DNA of 41,749 nt. Origin: Pseudomonadota bacterium. GTDB taxonomy: Bacteria; Pseudomonadota; Gammaproteobacteria; Steroidobacterales; Steroidobacteraceae. The DNA lies in contig CANHFH010000010.1 of assembly GCA_947459825.1 (NCBI GenBank), positions 1 to 41,749 of the forward strand, given 5' to 3'. Below the pieces are notes generated by a model. The model had not been told where the DNA came from, did not search any database, and worked only from the letters and a program-made list of their open reading frames with translations. Shown here one piece after another: positions 1-8,228 of this stretch (the stretch's first letter is position 1; each line of letters opens with the position of its first letter). Position numbers and translations under genes: made by a program.

Positions 1-875
1 AGGAAGTTGATCGAGGAGATCGACTGCGGATCCGTGCCCGTGAAGTCGAAGATGCACTTATCGCCGTCGCGCCACATGCTGCACTTGATGCGATACGGAC
101 CCATGTTCAGGCCGTCGTCGCAGATGTAGTCCTCGAAGAACTGCTTGGTCTCCGGGACGTTCTGGCGGATGAGCGCCCGCATCGCACGCTTGTTGCGGTC
201 GAGCATGGCGTCCATGGCCGAGTAGAACACGTCGTCGCCGAAGCGCTCGGCGATCTCGACGCAGCGCGCCGCCGCGGTGCGCAGCGCCGCCGTGATGGCG
301 TTGAAGTCCGAGAGGTTCCAGTGCGGCAGACGGCAGTTGTGCAGCACGACGCGCAGCACATCCTCGTTGAGCTTGCCGGCCTTGTAGATCTTGGTGGGAG
401 GCACGACGATGCCGTCCTCGTAGATCGTGGTGCCGTCGGTCGGCAGCGACCCCGGCACCTTGCCGCCGACATCGGTCATGTGACCGAACATCGCCGACCA
501 GGCGATGATGCGGCCCGCACGGTAGATGGGCATCAGCATCAGCCAGTCGTTGGCGTGGCTGATGGCGCCGTTGACGGAGTACGGGTCGGAGGTGAGGAAG
601 ATGTCGCCTTCCTCGACGGTGCCGTCGTACCCCTGCATGAAGCCCCAGATGAAGGAGCCGAACTGGCCGACGACCATCTTGCCGTCGGTGTTGGCGATCA
701 TGGGGAACTCGTCATGCTGCTCGCGGATGCCTGGCGACATCGCGGTGCGGAACAGCACGGTATCCATCTCGTAGCGCGCGTTGCGCAGCGCGCTCTCGAT
801 GATGTCGATGGTGACGGTGTCGACCTTCGTCTTCTTGAAGGCCTTCTTGTTGCGCTGGATGATCGTTGCGGGCAT
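1..875 (-). CDS. hyuB: Hydantoinase/oxoprolinase family subunit B (partial, 3' end outside window)
   Basis: The visible 291 residues are the N-terminal half of the HyuB/acetone-carboxylase-alpha family. They begin MPATIIQRNKKAF and include the family stretches ESALRNARYEMDTVLFRTAMSPG and SDPYSVNGAISHANDW (about residues 28 to 110). HyuB proteins work with HyuA in ATP-dependent opening of hydantoins or 5-oxoproline, or in ATP-dependent carboxylation of ketones. The start is the ATG at 873-875, four bases after the HyuA stop, so the two subunits are co-translated. The stop lies beyond position 1. The exact substrate cannot be told from sequence. The family call is firm; the neighbouring carbamoylsarcosine-amidase-like gene favours a hydantoin-type substrate. 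Confidence 0.9.
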   Translation of the reverse strand, partial: MPATIIQRNKKAFKKTKVDTVTIDIIESALRNARYEMDTVLFRTAMSPGIREQHDEFPMIANTDGKMVVGQFGSFIWGFMQGYDGTVEEGDIFLTSDPYSVNGAISHANDWLMLMPIYRAGRIIAWSAMFGHMTDVGGKVPGSLPTDGTTIYEDGIVVPPTKIYKAGKLNEDVLRVVLHNCRLPHWNLSDFNAITAALRTAAARCVEIAERFGDDVFYSAMDAMLDRNKRAMRALIRQNVPETKQFFEDYICDDGLNMGPYRIKCSMWRDGDKCIFDFTGTDPQSISSINF

Positions 876-879
876 GGAC

Positions 880-2970
880 TTACTTCCTCTTGCCGGCGGC
901 CTTCTTGGGCGCCTTGTAGTTGTCCGGGTAGATCAGGATGCAGCTCGACTTGTCCACATGGCCGGTGTGCTTCGGCAGGATGACGGTGGTCGAGTCCATC
1001 TCCATGACGATGGCGGGGCCGCGGACCTTGTTGCCGGCCTTGAGCTTCGCGCGGTCGTAGACGACGGCGGTGACGTCCTTGCCGTCCATGAACGCCTTCT
1101 GCTTGCCGACCACGGCGGCCTTCGGATCGGAGCCGCCGGCCGCGAGCGGCTGACGCTTGATCTTGATGCCCTGCCCTTGCACCGAGGCGCGCAGCGTGAC
1201 GAGCTCGTGCTCGAGCGGCAGCGCGAAGGTGAACAGGCGCTTGTGCTCGGCATCGAACTTGTCGGCGACGGCCTTGAGGCCCTTCTTCTGGAGCTCCGCG
1301 AGGTCGACCTCGACCGACAAGCGCAGACCCTGGCCGTGATAGCGCAGGTCGACCTGGTAGGCCGTGGTGATCTCGGACTTCTTGACGCCCTCCGCCTCGA
1401 GACCCTTCGACGCATCTGCGGCGAGCGCCTTGAGGATCTTCTCGATCTCCTTGGCGCTCGTCTCGCTGAACTTGCGCACATAGGTGCGGGCGCGCTCGTC
1501 GCGCACCGCGGTCGTGGCATCACCCAGCGCGCAGAGGACGCCCGGTCCCGGCGGGATGATCGACGGCCAGGATCCGAGGAGGCGCGACAACGCATTGGCG
1601 TGCAGGGGGCCCGCGCCGCCGAACGCTATCAAGGCGTAGTCGCGCGGGTCGTAGCCCTGCTCGACCGACACCAGGCGCAGCGCACCGACCATGTTCTCGT
1701 TGACGATGTTGTAGATGCCTTGCGCGGCCTGCTTGGTGTTGAGGCCGAGCGCATCGCCGACCTTCTTGACGGCGGTCTGCGCGAGCTCGCGGTTGAGCAC
1801 CATATCGCCGCCGAGCTTCTGCATCTCGGGGAGATAACCCAGCACGATGTTCGCATCGGCGACCGTGGGCTCGGTTCCGCCGCGGTTGTAGGCCGCAGGA
1901 CCGGGATCGGCGCCCGCCGACTGCGGACCGACGCGCAGCGCCTTGGTGAGCTCCGGCACGTGGGCGATCGAGCCGCCGCCCGCACCGACCGTGCGGATGT
2001 CGACCGACGAGGCGCGCACGGTGACATCGCCGACCGTGGTCTCACGACGCAGGCGCGGCTGACCGCCCTGGATCAGCGCGACGTCCGTCGAGGTGCCGCC
2101 GACATCGACGGTCAGCAGGTTCGGGAAGCCCGCCTGCACCGCGACCCACAGCGCGCCCGTGACGCCGCCTGCGGGGCCGGACATCAGCAGGTTGACCGGG
2201 TACTCGGCGGCCGACGCGGCCGAAGCGAGACCGCCGTCGGAGCGCAGGATGTGCAGCTTGACGTCCTTCGCGACCTTGTCGAGCTTCGCCTTGAGGTTGC
2301 GGACATACCTGTCGACGCGCGGACGGACATAGGAGTTGGCGACCGTGGTGACGGTGCGCTCGTACTCCTGCATCTCCGGGACGACATCGGACGAGAGCGA
2401 CACCGGCGTATCCGGCAGCTCCTCGCGAGCGATCTCGCGCACGCGCTGCTCGTGGGCGGGGTTCGCGAAGGAGTTGATGAGCGAGACGGTGAGGGCCTCG
2501 ATCTTCTGCGCCTTCAGCGAGCGCAGGCTCTTGCGCAGCGCCTCCTCGTCGAGGCCGCGCACCACCTCGCCTTTTGCGCTCACGCGCTCATCGGCCTCGA
2601 TGGTGCACGCGAGCGGCGCCATCGGGAGCGACTTGTTGTAGATGATCCAGCCGCCCAGGCCGCCCGGCACGTAAGAACGCGCGATCTGCAGCACCTGTCG
2701 GTAGCCCTTGGTGGTGACGAGACCGCAGCGTGCACCGGTGCCGGTGAGCACGGTGTTGGTCGCGACCGTGGTGCCGTGCATCACATGGTCGATCTGCTTC
2801 GGATCGATGCCGGCGCGTTCGCAGACGCGCTGGATGCCGTTGAGCACGCCGACGGACTGGTCGGCAGGCGTGGAAGGGACTTTGGCGGACCAGGTCTGGC
2901 CCGACTTCTCATGGACCAGCAGCAGGTCGGTGAACGTGCCGCCGACATCTACACCGAGACGATATGACAT
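880..2970 (-). CDS. hyuA: Hydantoinase/oxoprolinase family subunit A
   Basis: This 696-residue protein is a HyuA/5-oxoprolinase N-terminal half homologue, of the usual length for the stand-alone A subunit. The N-terminal actin-like ATPase fold shows GVDVGGTFTDLLLV near residue 5 and a second phosphate motif DVGGTSTDVAL near residue 280; the family stretch HGTTVATNTVLTGTGA is near residue 75. It should bind ATP and phosphorylate the ring amide while subunit B completes hydrolysis. The ATG at 2968-2970 was chosen because an A/G-rich ribosome-binding site (AAGGGGGG) sits just before it and the family start motif follows at once; the open frame runs further upstream to 3057 without support. A sigma70-like promoter lies at 3010-3038. 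Acetone/acetophenone carboxylase subunits are close relatives and cannot be excluded. Confidence 0.93.
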   Translation of the reverse strand: MSYRLGVDVGGTFTDLLLVHEKSGQTWSAKVPSTPADQSVGVLNGIQRVCERAGIDPKQIDHVMHGTTVATNTVLTGTGARCGLVTTKGYRQVLQIARSYVPGGLGGWIIYNKSLPMAPLACTIEADERVSAKGEVVRGLDEEALRKSLRSLKAQKIEALTVSLINSFANPAHEQRVREIAREELPDTPVSLSSDVVPEMQEYERTVTTVANSYVRPRVDRYVRNLKAKLDKVAKDVKLHILRSDGGLASAASAAEYPVNLLMSGPAGGVTGALWVAVQAGFPNLLTVDVGGTSTDVALIQGGQPRLRRETTVGDVTVRASSVDIRTVGAGGGSIAHVPELTKALRVGPQSAGADPGPAAYNRGGTEPTVADANIVLGYLPEMQKLGGDMVLNRELAQTAVKKVGDALGLNTKQAAQGIYNIVNENMVGALRLVSVEQGYDPRDYALIAFGGAGPLHANALSRLLGSWPSIIPPGPGVLCALGDATTAVRDERARTYVRKFSETSAKEIEKILKALAADASKGLEAEGVKKSEITTAYQVDLRYHGQGLRLSVEVDLAELQKKGLKAVADKFDAEHKRLFTFALPLEHELVTLRASVQGQGIKIKRQPLAAGGSDPKAAVVGKQKAFMDGKDVTAVVYDRAKLKAGNKVRGPAIVMEMDSTTVILPKHTGHVDKSSCILIYPDNYKAPKKAAGKRK

Positions 2971-3009
2971 GCGCCCCCCTTGGGCTAAAGTCTGAGCGTG
3001 GAAAAACGG

Positions 3010-3038
3010 AGTATCCGACCTCGCCGCTTCTCGCGCAA
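3010..3038 (-). promoter_or_regulatory. Putative sigma70 promoter of hyuAB
   Basis: On the minus strand TTGCGC (3033-3038) is followed after exactly 17 bases by GATACT (3010-3015). The predicted start near 3003 leaves a short leader of about 30 bases before the hyuA ribosome-binding site. Matches to consensus are moderate, so this is an inference from spacing and position. Confidence 0.45.
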
Positions 3039-3044
3039 TGCGTC

Positions 3045-3066
3045 GATGTCCATCCACTTGGACATC
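3045..3066. promoter_or_regulatory. Perfect 8-bp inverted repeat upstream of the hyuA promoter
   Basis: GATGTCCA (3045-3052), six bases, TGGACATC (3059-3066). The dyad is centred about 52 bp upstream of the predicted hyuA start, the position of many activator sites. It also lies just past the end of the HMG-CoA-lyase-like gene and could be a stem-loop there, but no T-run follows on the minus strand. Confidence 0.4.
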
Positions 3067-3119
3067 CGGGCCGATGCGTCACGCAGCGGTCGGTATGGGC
3101 GAGGCGTTCGGCGCCGCGA

Positions 3120-4034
3120 TCAGGCCGCTTGCGACGAGGGCTTCGGGAAACTGCCGGCCTTCACCAGCATGCCGGGCACCGGGCGACCCAAAGCCTGTTG
3201 CAGCCACTCCCCGGTCGCGATCAGGCGCTCGAGGTCGACGCCCGTGGCGACACCCGAACGCGACAACAGGTAGACCAGATCCTCGGTGGGGATGTTGCCG
3301 GTCGCGGCCGGCGCGAACGGGCAGCCGCCGATGCCGCCACAGCTCGAATCCAGCGTCGCCACCCCGGCTTCCACCGCCGCATAGGCGTTGGCCAGACCCG
3401 TGTTGCGGGTGTTGTGGAAGTGGGCGCGCAGCCGGACTCCGGGCAGGGCCTCACGGACGCGACCGAAGATCTCGGCGACCTGGGCGGGGACGCCGACGCC
3501 GATGGTGTCCGCGAAAGCGATCTCGTAGGGACTGCCCTCCGCCACCCGACGCGCGACCTCGATGACCCGACCGACGGGCATCTCGCCCTCGAATGGGCAA
3601 CCGAACGAGGCGCCGATCGTGATGGTCGCGCGGATGCCGGCCGCCTTCGCCTCACGAGCGATCTCTAGCCAGGCGGCGACCGATTCGTCGGTGCCCACGC
3701 CCTGGTTGCGGCGGTTGAAGGTGTCACTGGCGACCACCGCCATGCCGATCTCGTTGCAGCCCGCCGCGACGGCGCGGTCGTAGCCTTTGCGGTTGAGCAC
3801 GAGCCCGATATAGCTCACGCCCTCGCGGCGGCGCAGGCCGGCGAGCACCTGCTCGGCGTCGGCCATCTGCGGGACTTTCTTGGGGTTGACGAAGCTCGTG
3901 ACCTCGACCCTCTTCAACCCCGAGTCGATCAGCCGCTCGATGAACTCGACCTTGGCTGCGGTCGGGACGACTCCCGGCTCGCTCTGCAGGCCATCGCGGG
4001 GACCGACTTCGACGATCTCGATGCTGCGGGACAT
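3120..4034 (-). CDS. HMG-CoA lyase-like enzyme (DRE-TIM metallolyase)
   Basis: A 304-residue TIM-barrel lyase that cleaves a 3-hydroxy-3-methyl-acyl-CoA type substrate. All key residues of human HMG-CoA lyase are present at a constant offset of 28: Arg13 and Asp14 (GPRDGLQ), Glu44, His205 and His207 (HFHNT), catalytic Cys238 in GIGGCPF, and Asn247. However the human-type sequence after the histidines (DTYGQALAN) is replaced by NTRNTGLAN, which suggests a subfamily that may use another acyl-CoA. The start is backed by AAGGAG five bases upstream. Its neighbours are a CoA-transferase (divergent) and hydantoinase subunits (downstream, same strand), so a role in breaking a CoA thioester made by that transferase is likely. 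Leucine catabolism genes are absent nearby, so I do not assign mvaB. Confidence 0.88.
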   Translation of the reverse strand: MSRSIEIVEVGPRDGLQSEPGVVPTAAKVEFIERLIDSGLKRVEVTSFVNPKKVPQMADAEQVLAGLRRREGVSYIGLVLNRKGYDRAVAAGCNEIGMAVVASDTFNRRNQGVGTDESVAAWLEIAREAKAAGIRATITIGASFGCPFEGEMPVGRVIEVARRVAEGSPYEIAFADTIGVGVPAQVAEIFGRVREALPGVRLRAHFHNTRNTGLANAYAAVEAGVATLDSSCGGIGGCPFAPAATGNIPTEDLVYLLSRSGVATGVDLERLIATGEWLQQALGRPVPGMLVKAGSFPKPSSQAA

Positions 4035-4079
4035 GCTCGCTCCTTGTCACCCGACGCCCGGGACGGCGCGCCAAGGCCG

Positions 4080-4088
4080 ATTCTAGCA
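4080..4088 (-). promoter_or_regulatory. Putative extended -10 promoter of the lyase gene
   Basis: The minus strand reads TGCTAGAAT here, an extended -10 (TGn then a 5/6 match to TATAAT). No good -35 is present 17 bases upstream, as is common with extended -10 promoters. The predicted start is about 38 bases before the lyase ATG. Confidence 0.4.
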
Positions 4089-4112
4089 ACCCTCCCTCCC
4101 GGTCGGCGGCGA

Positions 4113-4148
4113 CCTTGACCGCGCACGCGCCAGCCTTGACCGCGCACG
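4113..4148. repeat. Two 15-bp direct repeats, 21 bp apart, in a divergent promoter region
   Basis: CCTTGACCGCGCACG occurs at 4113-4127 and again, identical, at 4134-4148. The period of 21 bp equals two helical turns, so both copies face the same side of DNA. The second copy contains the -35 of the CoA-transferase promoter. The pair sits between two divergent genes of the same cluster, which suits a shared regulator site. Confidence 0.55.
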
Positions 4149-4164
4149 AGTGGGTGGGTACAAG
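4136..4164 (+). promoter_or_regulatory. Putative sigma70 promoter of the CoA-transferase operon
   Basis: TTGACC (4136-4141), 17-base spacer, TACAAG (4159-4164). The predicted start near 4171 is about 36 bases before the ATG at 4207. The -35 lies inside the second copy of the 15-bp direct repeat. Confidence 0.5.
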
Positions 4165-4206
4165 TTCGCCCGGTCCCATCCTCCTCATCCTGCCGAGGTA
4201 AGCAGA

Positions 4207-5421
4207 ATGTCCGTCGACCCGAACTTCAAACGCGGCCCGCTCTCCGACCTGCGCGTCATCGAGATGGGCACCCTGCTGGCGGGCCCCTTCTGTGGGCAGT
4301 TGCTGGGGGACATGGGAGCCGAGGTCATCAAGGTTGAGCCGCCGGGTCAGGGCGACCCGATGCGCAACTGGGGACGCCAGAAAGCCGGTGAACCCTCGCT
4401 GTGGTGGCCGGTGGTGGCCCGCAACAAAAAGGCCATCACGCTGGACATGCGCCAAGAGGAAGGTCAGAGCATTCTCAAGGACTTAGTCAGGAATGCTGAT
4501 TTTTTACTTGAGAATTTCCGACCCGGTACGCTCGAGAAGTGGAACTGCGGTTACGAGGAGCTCGCCAAGATCAACCCGCGACTGATCATGATCCGGGTGT
4601 CGGGGTACGGTCAGACGGGCCCCTACTCGCACCGCGCCGGGTTCGGCGCCATCGGCGAGGCGATGGGTGGCATGCGCTATGTGGTCGGCGACCCCTCCAC
4701 TCCGCCCTCGCGCATGGGCATCAGCATCGGCGATGAATTGGCCGCCACCTTCGCCTGCCTCGGGGCCCTCTCCGCCCTGCACTACCGCGAGAAGACGGGC
4801 CACGGTCAGGTCGTCGACTCGGCGCTCTACGAGGCCGTGCTCGCGATGATGGAGTCGCTCATCACCGAGTACGACAAGATGGGCTATATCCGCGAGCGCA
4901 CCGGCGCCATCCTGCCGAACGTCGCGCCGTCGAACGTCTACAAGACCAGCGACGGCCTGGTGCTCATCGCCGCCAACCAGGACACGGTGTTCGGCCGGCT
5001 CTGCGACGCGATGGGTCAGAAGGAGTGGCCGAAGGACCCTCGCTTCGTGAACCACCAGGCCCGCGGCACGAACCAGAAACTGCTCGACGGTCTCGTCGAG
5101 GCATGGACGCAGACGCTGACCACGCGCGAGGTGCTCGAGGCGATGGACAAGCACGGCGTCCCCGCCGGGCTCATCTACCGCGCGCCCGACATGCTCGAAG
5201 ACCCGCACTTCAAGGCCCGCAACGCCATCGTCCAGACCAAGCACCCGTACTTCGGCGACCTCAAGATGCAGAACGTCGCGCCGAAGCTTTCGGCGACGCC
5301 GGGTGGTATCCACTCGGCCGCGCCCACCGATCTCGGTCAGCACAACGACGAGGTGTACGGCAAGCTGCTCGGGTTCTCGGCGGAGCGTCTGGCGGCGCTG
5401 CGCGCGTCCAAGGTCATCTGA
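4207..5421 (+). CDS. Family III CoA-transferase (CaiB/BaiF type)
   Basis: A 404-residue cytosolic enzyme that moves CoA between carboxylic acids. The N-terminal motif RVIEMGTLLAGPFCGQLLGDMGAEVIKVEPP and the middle motif IRVSGYGQTGP are typical of the family. The catalytic aspartate that forms the acyl anhydride is Asp176 in ISIGDELAAT, matching Asp169 of CaiB. The ATG at 4207 was preferred to the upstream ATG at 4150 because GAGGT (4195-4199) is seven bases before it and the homologous region starts here. It heads a plus-strand run with the hydrolase, VOC and methyltransferase genes. The acyl substrate is not known; the lyase next door suggests a hydroxy-dicarboxylate. Confidence 0.92.
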   Translation: MSVDPNFKRGPLSDLRVIEMGTLLAGPFCGQLLGDMGAEVIKVEPPGQGDPMRNWGRQKAGEPSLWWPVVARNKKAITLDMRQEEGQSILKDLVRNADFLLENFRPGTLEKWNCGYEELAKINPRLIMIRVSGYGQTGPYSHRAGFGAIGEAMGGMRYVVGDPSTPPSRMGISIGDELAATFACLGALSALHYREKTGHGQVVDSALYEAVLAMMESLITEYDKMGYIRERTGAILPNVAPSNVYKTSDGLVLIAANQDTVFGRLCDAMGQKEWPKDPRFVNHQARGTNQKLLDGLVEAWTQTLTTREVLEAMDKHGVPAGLIYRAPDMLEDPHFKARNAIVQTKHPYFGDLKMQNVAPKLSATPGGIHSAAPTDLGQHNDEVYGKLLGFSAERLAALRASKVI

Positions 5422-5434
5422 CGGTGCGTGCAGC

Positions 5435-6067
5435 GTGAGCGAGTCTCTGCAGGACAACTACGCCCGCGGCGGTTTCGGCCAGTCGATGCCCTGGGGGCGT
5501 CGCCCGGCGCTGCTCGTCATCGACTTCGTCCGCGCGTATCTCGTCCCCGGTTCGCCGCTGTATGCGGGCGTGGAGCAGGCTCGCGTCGATTGCGAGACCT
5601 TGCTGCGGGCCGCGCGCAAGGCCGGCATCCCGGTGCTCCACACCCGCGTCGAGTTCCAGCCCGGCGGTCGCGATGGCGGTGTGTTCTTCCGCAAGTTGCC
5701 GGCGCTCGCCTGCTTCGAAGCCGGGCGTCATCCGGAGCTCGCGGCGTTCGCCGAGGGCCTCGAGCCCGTCGTCGGTGAGACCGTCATCACCAAGCAGTAC
5801 GCGAGCGCGTTCTTCGGCACCTCGCTCGCCTCGACGCTGACCGCGCTCGGCGTCGATACGCTGCTCATCGCGGGACTCTCTACCAGCGGCTGCGTGCGCG
5901 CCAGCGCCGTCGACGCCTGCCAGCACGGCTTCGTGCCGGTGGTGGTGCGCGAGGCGGTCGGTGACCGTGCGCCGGGCCCGCATGAGGCCAACCTCTTCGA
6001 CCTGCAGGCGAAGTACGCCGAAGTCGCTCCGCTCGCCACCGTTCTCCAATATCTCGGAGCCCCATGA
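5435..6067 (+). CDS. N-carbamoylsarcosine amidase-like cysteine hydrolase (isochorismatase family)
   Basis: A 210-residue alpha/beta hydrolase with the cysteine-hydrolase triad Asp30 (LLVIDF), Lys120 (ITKQYASAFFGT) and Cys153 (STSGCVRASAVDA). The N-terminal pattern (GFGQSMPWGRRPALLVIDF), KQYASAFFGT and the DRAPGPHEANLFD stretch near the end are characteristic of the N-carbamoylsarcosine amidase/maleamate amidase branch rather than of nicotinamidase. That enzyme releases ammonia and CO2 from a carbamoyl-amino acid, the product of ATP-dependent N-methylhydantoinase, so its presence beside hyuAB is coherent. No ATG fits; GTG at 5435 is the likely start, with only a weak ribosome-binding site. 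Its stop overlaps the next ATG (ATGA). Confidence 0.88.
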   Translation: MSESLQDNYARGGFGQSMPWGRRPALLVIDFVRAYLVPGSPLYAGVEQARVDCETLLRAARKAGIPVLHTRVEFQPGGRDGGVFFRKLPALACFEAGRHPELAAFAEGLEPVVGETVITKQYASAFFGTSLASTLTALGVDTLLIAGLSTSGCVRASAVDACQHGFVPVVVREAVGDRAPGPHEANLFDLQAKYAEVAPLATVLQYLGAP

Positions 6068-6957
6068 GCACGCTAGGCCCCATCAGCTGCGTCACGATCG
6101 CCACGCTCGACGTGCAGCGCATGATCGACACCTACCATCTGCACCTCGGCTACGAGCTGGTCGATCACGGCAGGATCAGCCCCGCACAGGCGCGGCTATG
6201 GGGGCGGTCGGGGCTCGCGGGGCGACGCTATGCCTCGATGCTGCCGGGTGGTGACGGACCGACCTTCATCCGATTCGTGGAGAGCCGTGTGCCGGCCGAC
6301 TATGTGCCTTTCCGACACATGGGTTGGAATGCGGCCGAACTCATGGTGCAGGACACCGACGGCATCGCGGCCCGGTTGGAGGGCTCACCGTTCCGCATCA
6401 TCGGTCCGCCGGCCGACCTGTCCTTCTCCGACAAGATCCGCGCCATGCAGGCGCTGGGACCCGCGCAGGAATCGATCTACCTGACCTCGTTCAAGGAGAA
6501 GATGGCGGAGTTCGATACGCCGGAGGCGCGGCATTATGTGGATCGCGTGTTCATCGTCATCCTCGGTGGACCGTCGGTGAAGGTGGTCAACGACTTCTAC
6601 CATCGACATTTCGGCGTCGCGATCTCGCCCGTGATGCCGGCGGTGATCTCCGTGCTGTCCAACGCCCAAGGCTTGCCGGCCGACACGCCGCACGACCTCG
6701 CGGCGCTCGCGCTTCAGGGTCAGTCCTTCATCGAGGCCGACACCATGCCGTCAGCGACGCTGCCGCGCGGCGGACTCGAGGGCGAACTTCCGCCCGCCAT
6801 CGCGATGGTCAGCTTCGGCGTCGATCGGCTCCCCGAGGGACTCGACTACCTGGCATCGCCCGTGGCGTTGCCGGAAGCGCCCTACCACGGTCGCCGCGTC
6901 GCGGTGGCGGTCGGCGCTGCCGGGGAGTGGATCGAGCTCATCGAAAAGGGCGGCTGA
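6064..6957 (+). CDS. VOC-superfamily protein with two glyoxalase/dioxygenase-like domains
   Basis: 297 residues with two betaalphabetabetabeta units: the first at about 5-135 (begins GPISCVTIATLDVQRMIDTYHLHLGYE), the second at about 155-295 (begins RVFIVILGGPSVKVVNDFYHRHFG and ends GEWIELIEKGG). VOC proteins include glyoxalase I, extradiol dioxygenases, epimerases and binding proteins. Candidate metal ligands are not complete in an obvious way, so catalytic function is uncertain. It overlaps the hydrolase gene by four bases (ATGA), so it is translationally coupled to it and is probably part of the same pathway, or serves as a ligand-binding accessory. I do not recognise a characterised orthologue. 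Confidence 0.75.
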   Translation: MSTLGPISCVTIATLDVQRMIDTYHLHLGYELVDHGRISPAQARLWGRSGLAGRRYASMLPGGDGPTFIRFVESRVPADYVPFRHMGWNAAELMVQDTDGIAARLEGSPFRIIGPPADLSFSDKIRAMQALGPAQESIYLTSFKEKMAEFDTPEARHYVDRVFIVILGGPSVKVVNDFYHRHFGVAISPVMPAVISVLSNAQGLPADTPHDLAALALQGQSFIEADTMPSATLPRGGLEGELPPAIAMVSFGVDRLPEGLDYLASPVALPEAPYHGRRVAVAVGAAGEWIELIEKGG

Positions 6958-6964
6958 CCGTCGG

Positions 6965-6989
6965 GCCCGTGCGCTGTGCGGCCACGGGC
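6965..6989 (+). other. Possible stem-loop between VOC and methyltransferase genes
   Basis: GCCCGTG (6965-6971) and CACGGGC (6983-6989) form a perfect 7-bp stem with an 11-base loop, just after the VOC stop. No T-run follows, so a Rho-independent terminator is unlikely; it may be an mRNA end-processing or pausing structure. Confidence 0.3.
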
Positions 6990-7034
6990 ATCGAGCCGGC
7001 TGACGGCGTGGCAGACGGTGGGTAGGATGCCCTC

Positions 7035-8228
7035 ATGAGCGCATTCAAGCACCATGACATGCTCCCTACCCCGGACCACGACGAGCAGGCGCGCCAGGAC
7101 TTCGTGGCATCGCTGCGCGGGCATCTGTCGGGGCGGTTGATGCCCGGTGCCTACCAGATCTACGAGCGGCGTGTGGCCCCGGCGCTGCGCGCCGAACTCG
7201 GCCGTGAACCCGACGAGACCGAAGTGCGCCGCGCGATGACCCGCGAGCCCTACTACCAGTTCTGGAGCGCGATGCAGCGGCGCAGCCAGGAGATGCTCTG
7301 GGAGTCGGTGATCGATCCGACGGAGCGCGAACTGCCGGCGCTCATCGATCGCGCGAAGTCACGCGCCAAGCCGGCCGTGAAGGCGCCGGGGGCGCCGAAG
7401 GCGTTGAAGACATCGAAGGAGCCGAGGGCGGCGCGGGGTCGGCGGCGTGGCAGCCTGCGCCTCGACCCGTCGTTGCCCCTGCCCCGCTACCACGCGGCGG
7501 TCGACATCCATCTGCAACCGGGCGCTTACCACACCGACTCCACCGCCGACGATGTCGCGGCCGGCGTTATCTACGACAAGGGCCTCGACCTCTACATGGG
7601 CGGTGCGCTCGGCGCCGAGAACGGGCTGATGGGCGAGACGCTGGTCGCGTATGTGAAGGAGCGGCACCCCGCCCTTCGGCCGCGCCGGGTCCTCGACATG
7701 GGTTGTGCGATCGGCAACAGCACCGTCGTCTGGGCGCGCGCCTTCCCGGAGGCCGAAGTCCACGGCATCGATGTCGGTGCGCCGGTGCTGCGCTACGCGC
7801 ATGCGCGGGCGGAAGGCTTCGGTGCCCCGGTCCACTTCAGCCAGCAGAACGCCGAGGGCACGGACTTCGGGTCCGGCAGCTTCGATCTCGTCGTCTCGCA
7901 CATCATGCTGCATGAGACCTCCAAGCCCGCGCTGCAGCGCATCTTCGCCGAGTGCCGACGCCTGCTGCGTCCGGGCGGGCTGATGCTGCATCTCGAGATC
8001 CCGCGCGGTCACACGGTGTTCGAGCAGTTCATGCACAACTGGGAAAGCTACAACAACAACGAGACCTTCAGCCGCTACATGACGCACATCGACCTCGCCG
8101 CCGAGGCCGTCAAGGGCGGCTTCGCGCGCTCCGAGGTCCGGGTCGATGAGTTCGCGATGCAGATGTCCGTGGCACAGATGAACTACGCCGAGAACTTCAT
8201 CTGGAAGATCCTGGCGGCTGAACGCTGA
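7035..8228 (+). CDS. Class I SAM-dependent methyltransferase with an extra helical N-terminal domain
   Basis: 397 residues. Residues 1-110 form an alpha-helical domain rich in Arg and Glu, followed by a Lys/Ala/Pro-rich basic linker (111-140). The Rossmann methyltransferase core starts near 200: motif I RVLDMGCAIGNST (218-230), acidic motif II GIDVG with Asp246, motif IV about 292-300 (FDLVVSHIMLHE) and the post-motif LRPGGLMLHLE. A Tyr/Asn-rich stretch (YNNNETFSRYM) lies near 340. TAGGA seven bases before the ATG supports the start. The TGA stop overlaps the next gene's ATG by one base, so the two are coupled. The substrate is unknown; a small molecule made by the neighbouring genes is plausible, but the basic linker also allows a protein or nucleic-acid partner. 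Confidence 0.82.
   Translation: MSAFKHHDMLPTPDHDEQARQDFVASLRGHLSGRLMPGAYQIYERRVAPALRAELGREPDETEVRRAMTREPYYQFWSAMQRRSQEMLWESVIDPTERELPALIDRAKSRAKPAVKAPGAPKALKTSKEPRAARGRRRGSLRLDPSLPLPRYHAAVDIHLQPGAYHTDSTADDVAAGVIYDKGLDLYMGGALGAENGLMGETLVAYVKERHPALRPRRVLDMGCAIGNSTVVWARAFPEAEVHGIDVGAPVLRYAHARAEGFGAPVHFSQQNAEGTDFGSGSFDLVVSHIMLHETSKPALQRIFAECRRLLRPGGLMLHLEIPRGHTVFEQFMHNWESYNNNETFSRYMTHIDLAAEAVKGGFARSEVRVDEFAMQMSVAQMNYAENFIWKILAAER

Noticed and set aside
781-2967. Long plus-strand open frame (728 codons) opposite hyuA
   Set aside because: It is antisense to a clear family member, has Arg/Asp/Gly/Leu-rich composition with no motif, and no ribosome-binding site. Long chance frames are expected opposite high-GC genes.
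2998-3273. Possible small plus-strand gene between hyuA and the lyase
   Set aside because: It runs into the lyase gene in antisense, has no ribosome-binding site and Arg-rich composition; the gap is better explained by a promoter and dyad for hyuA.
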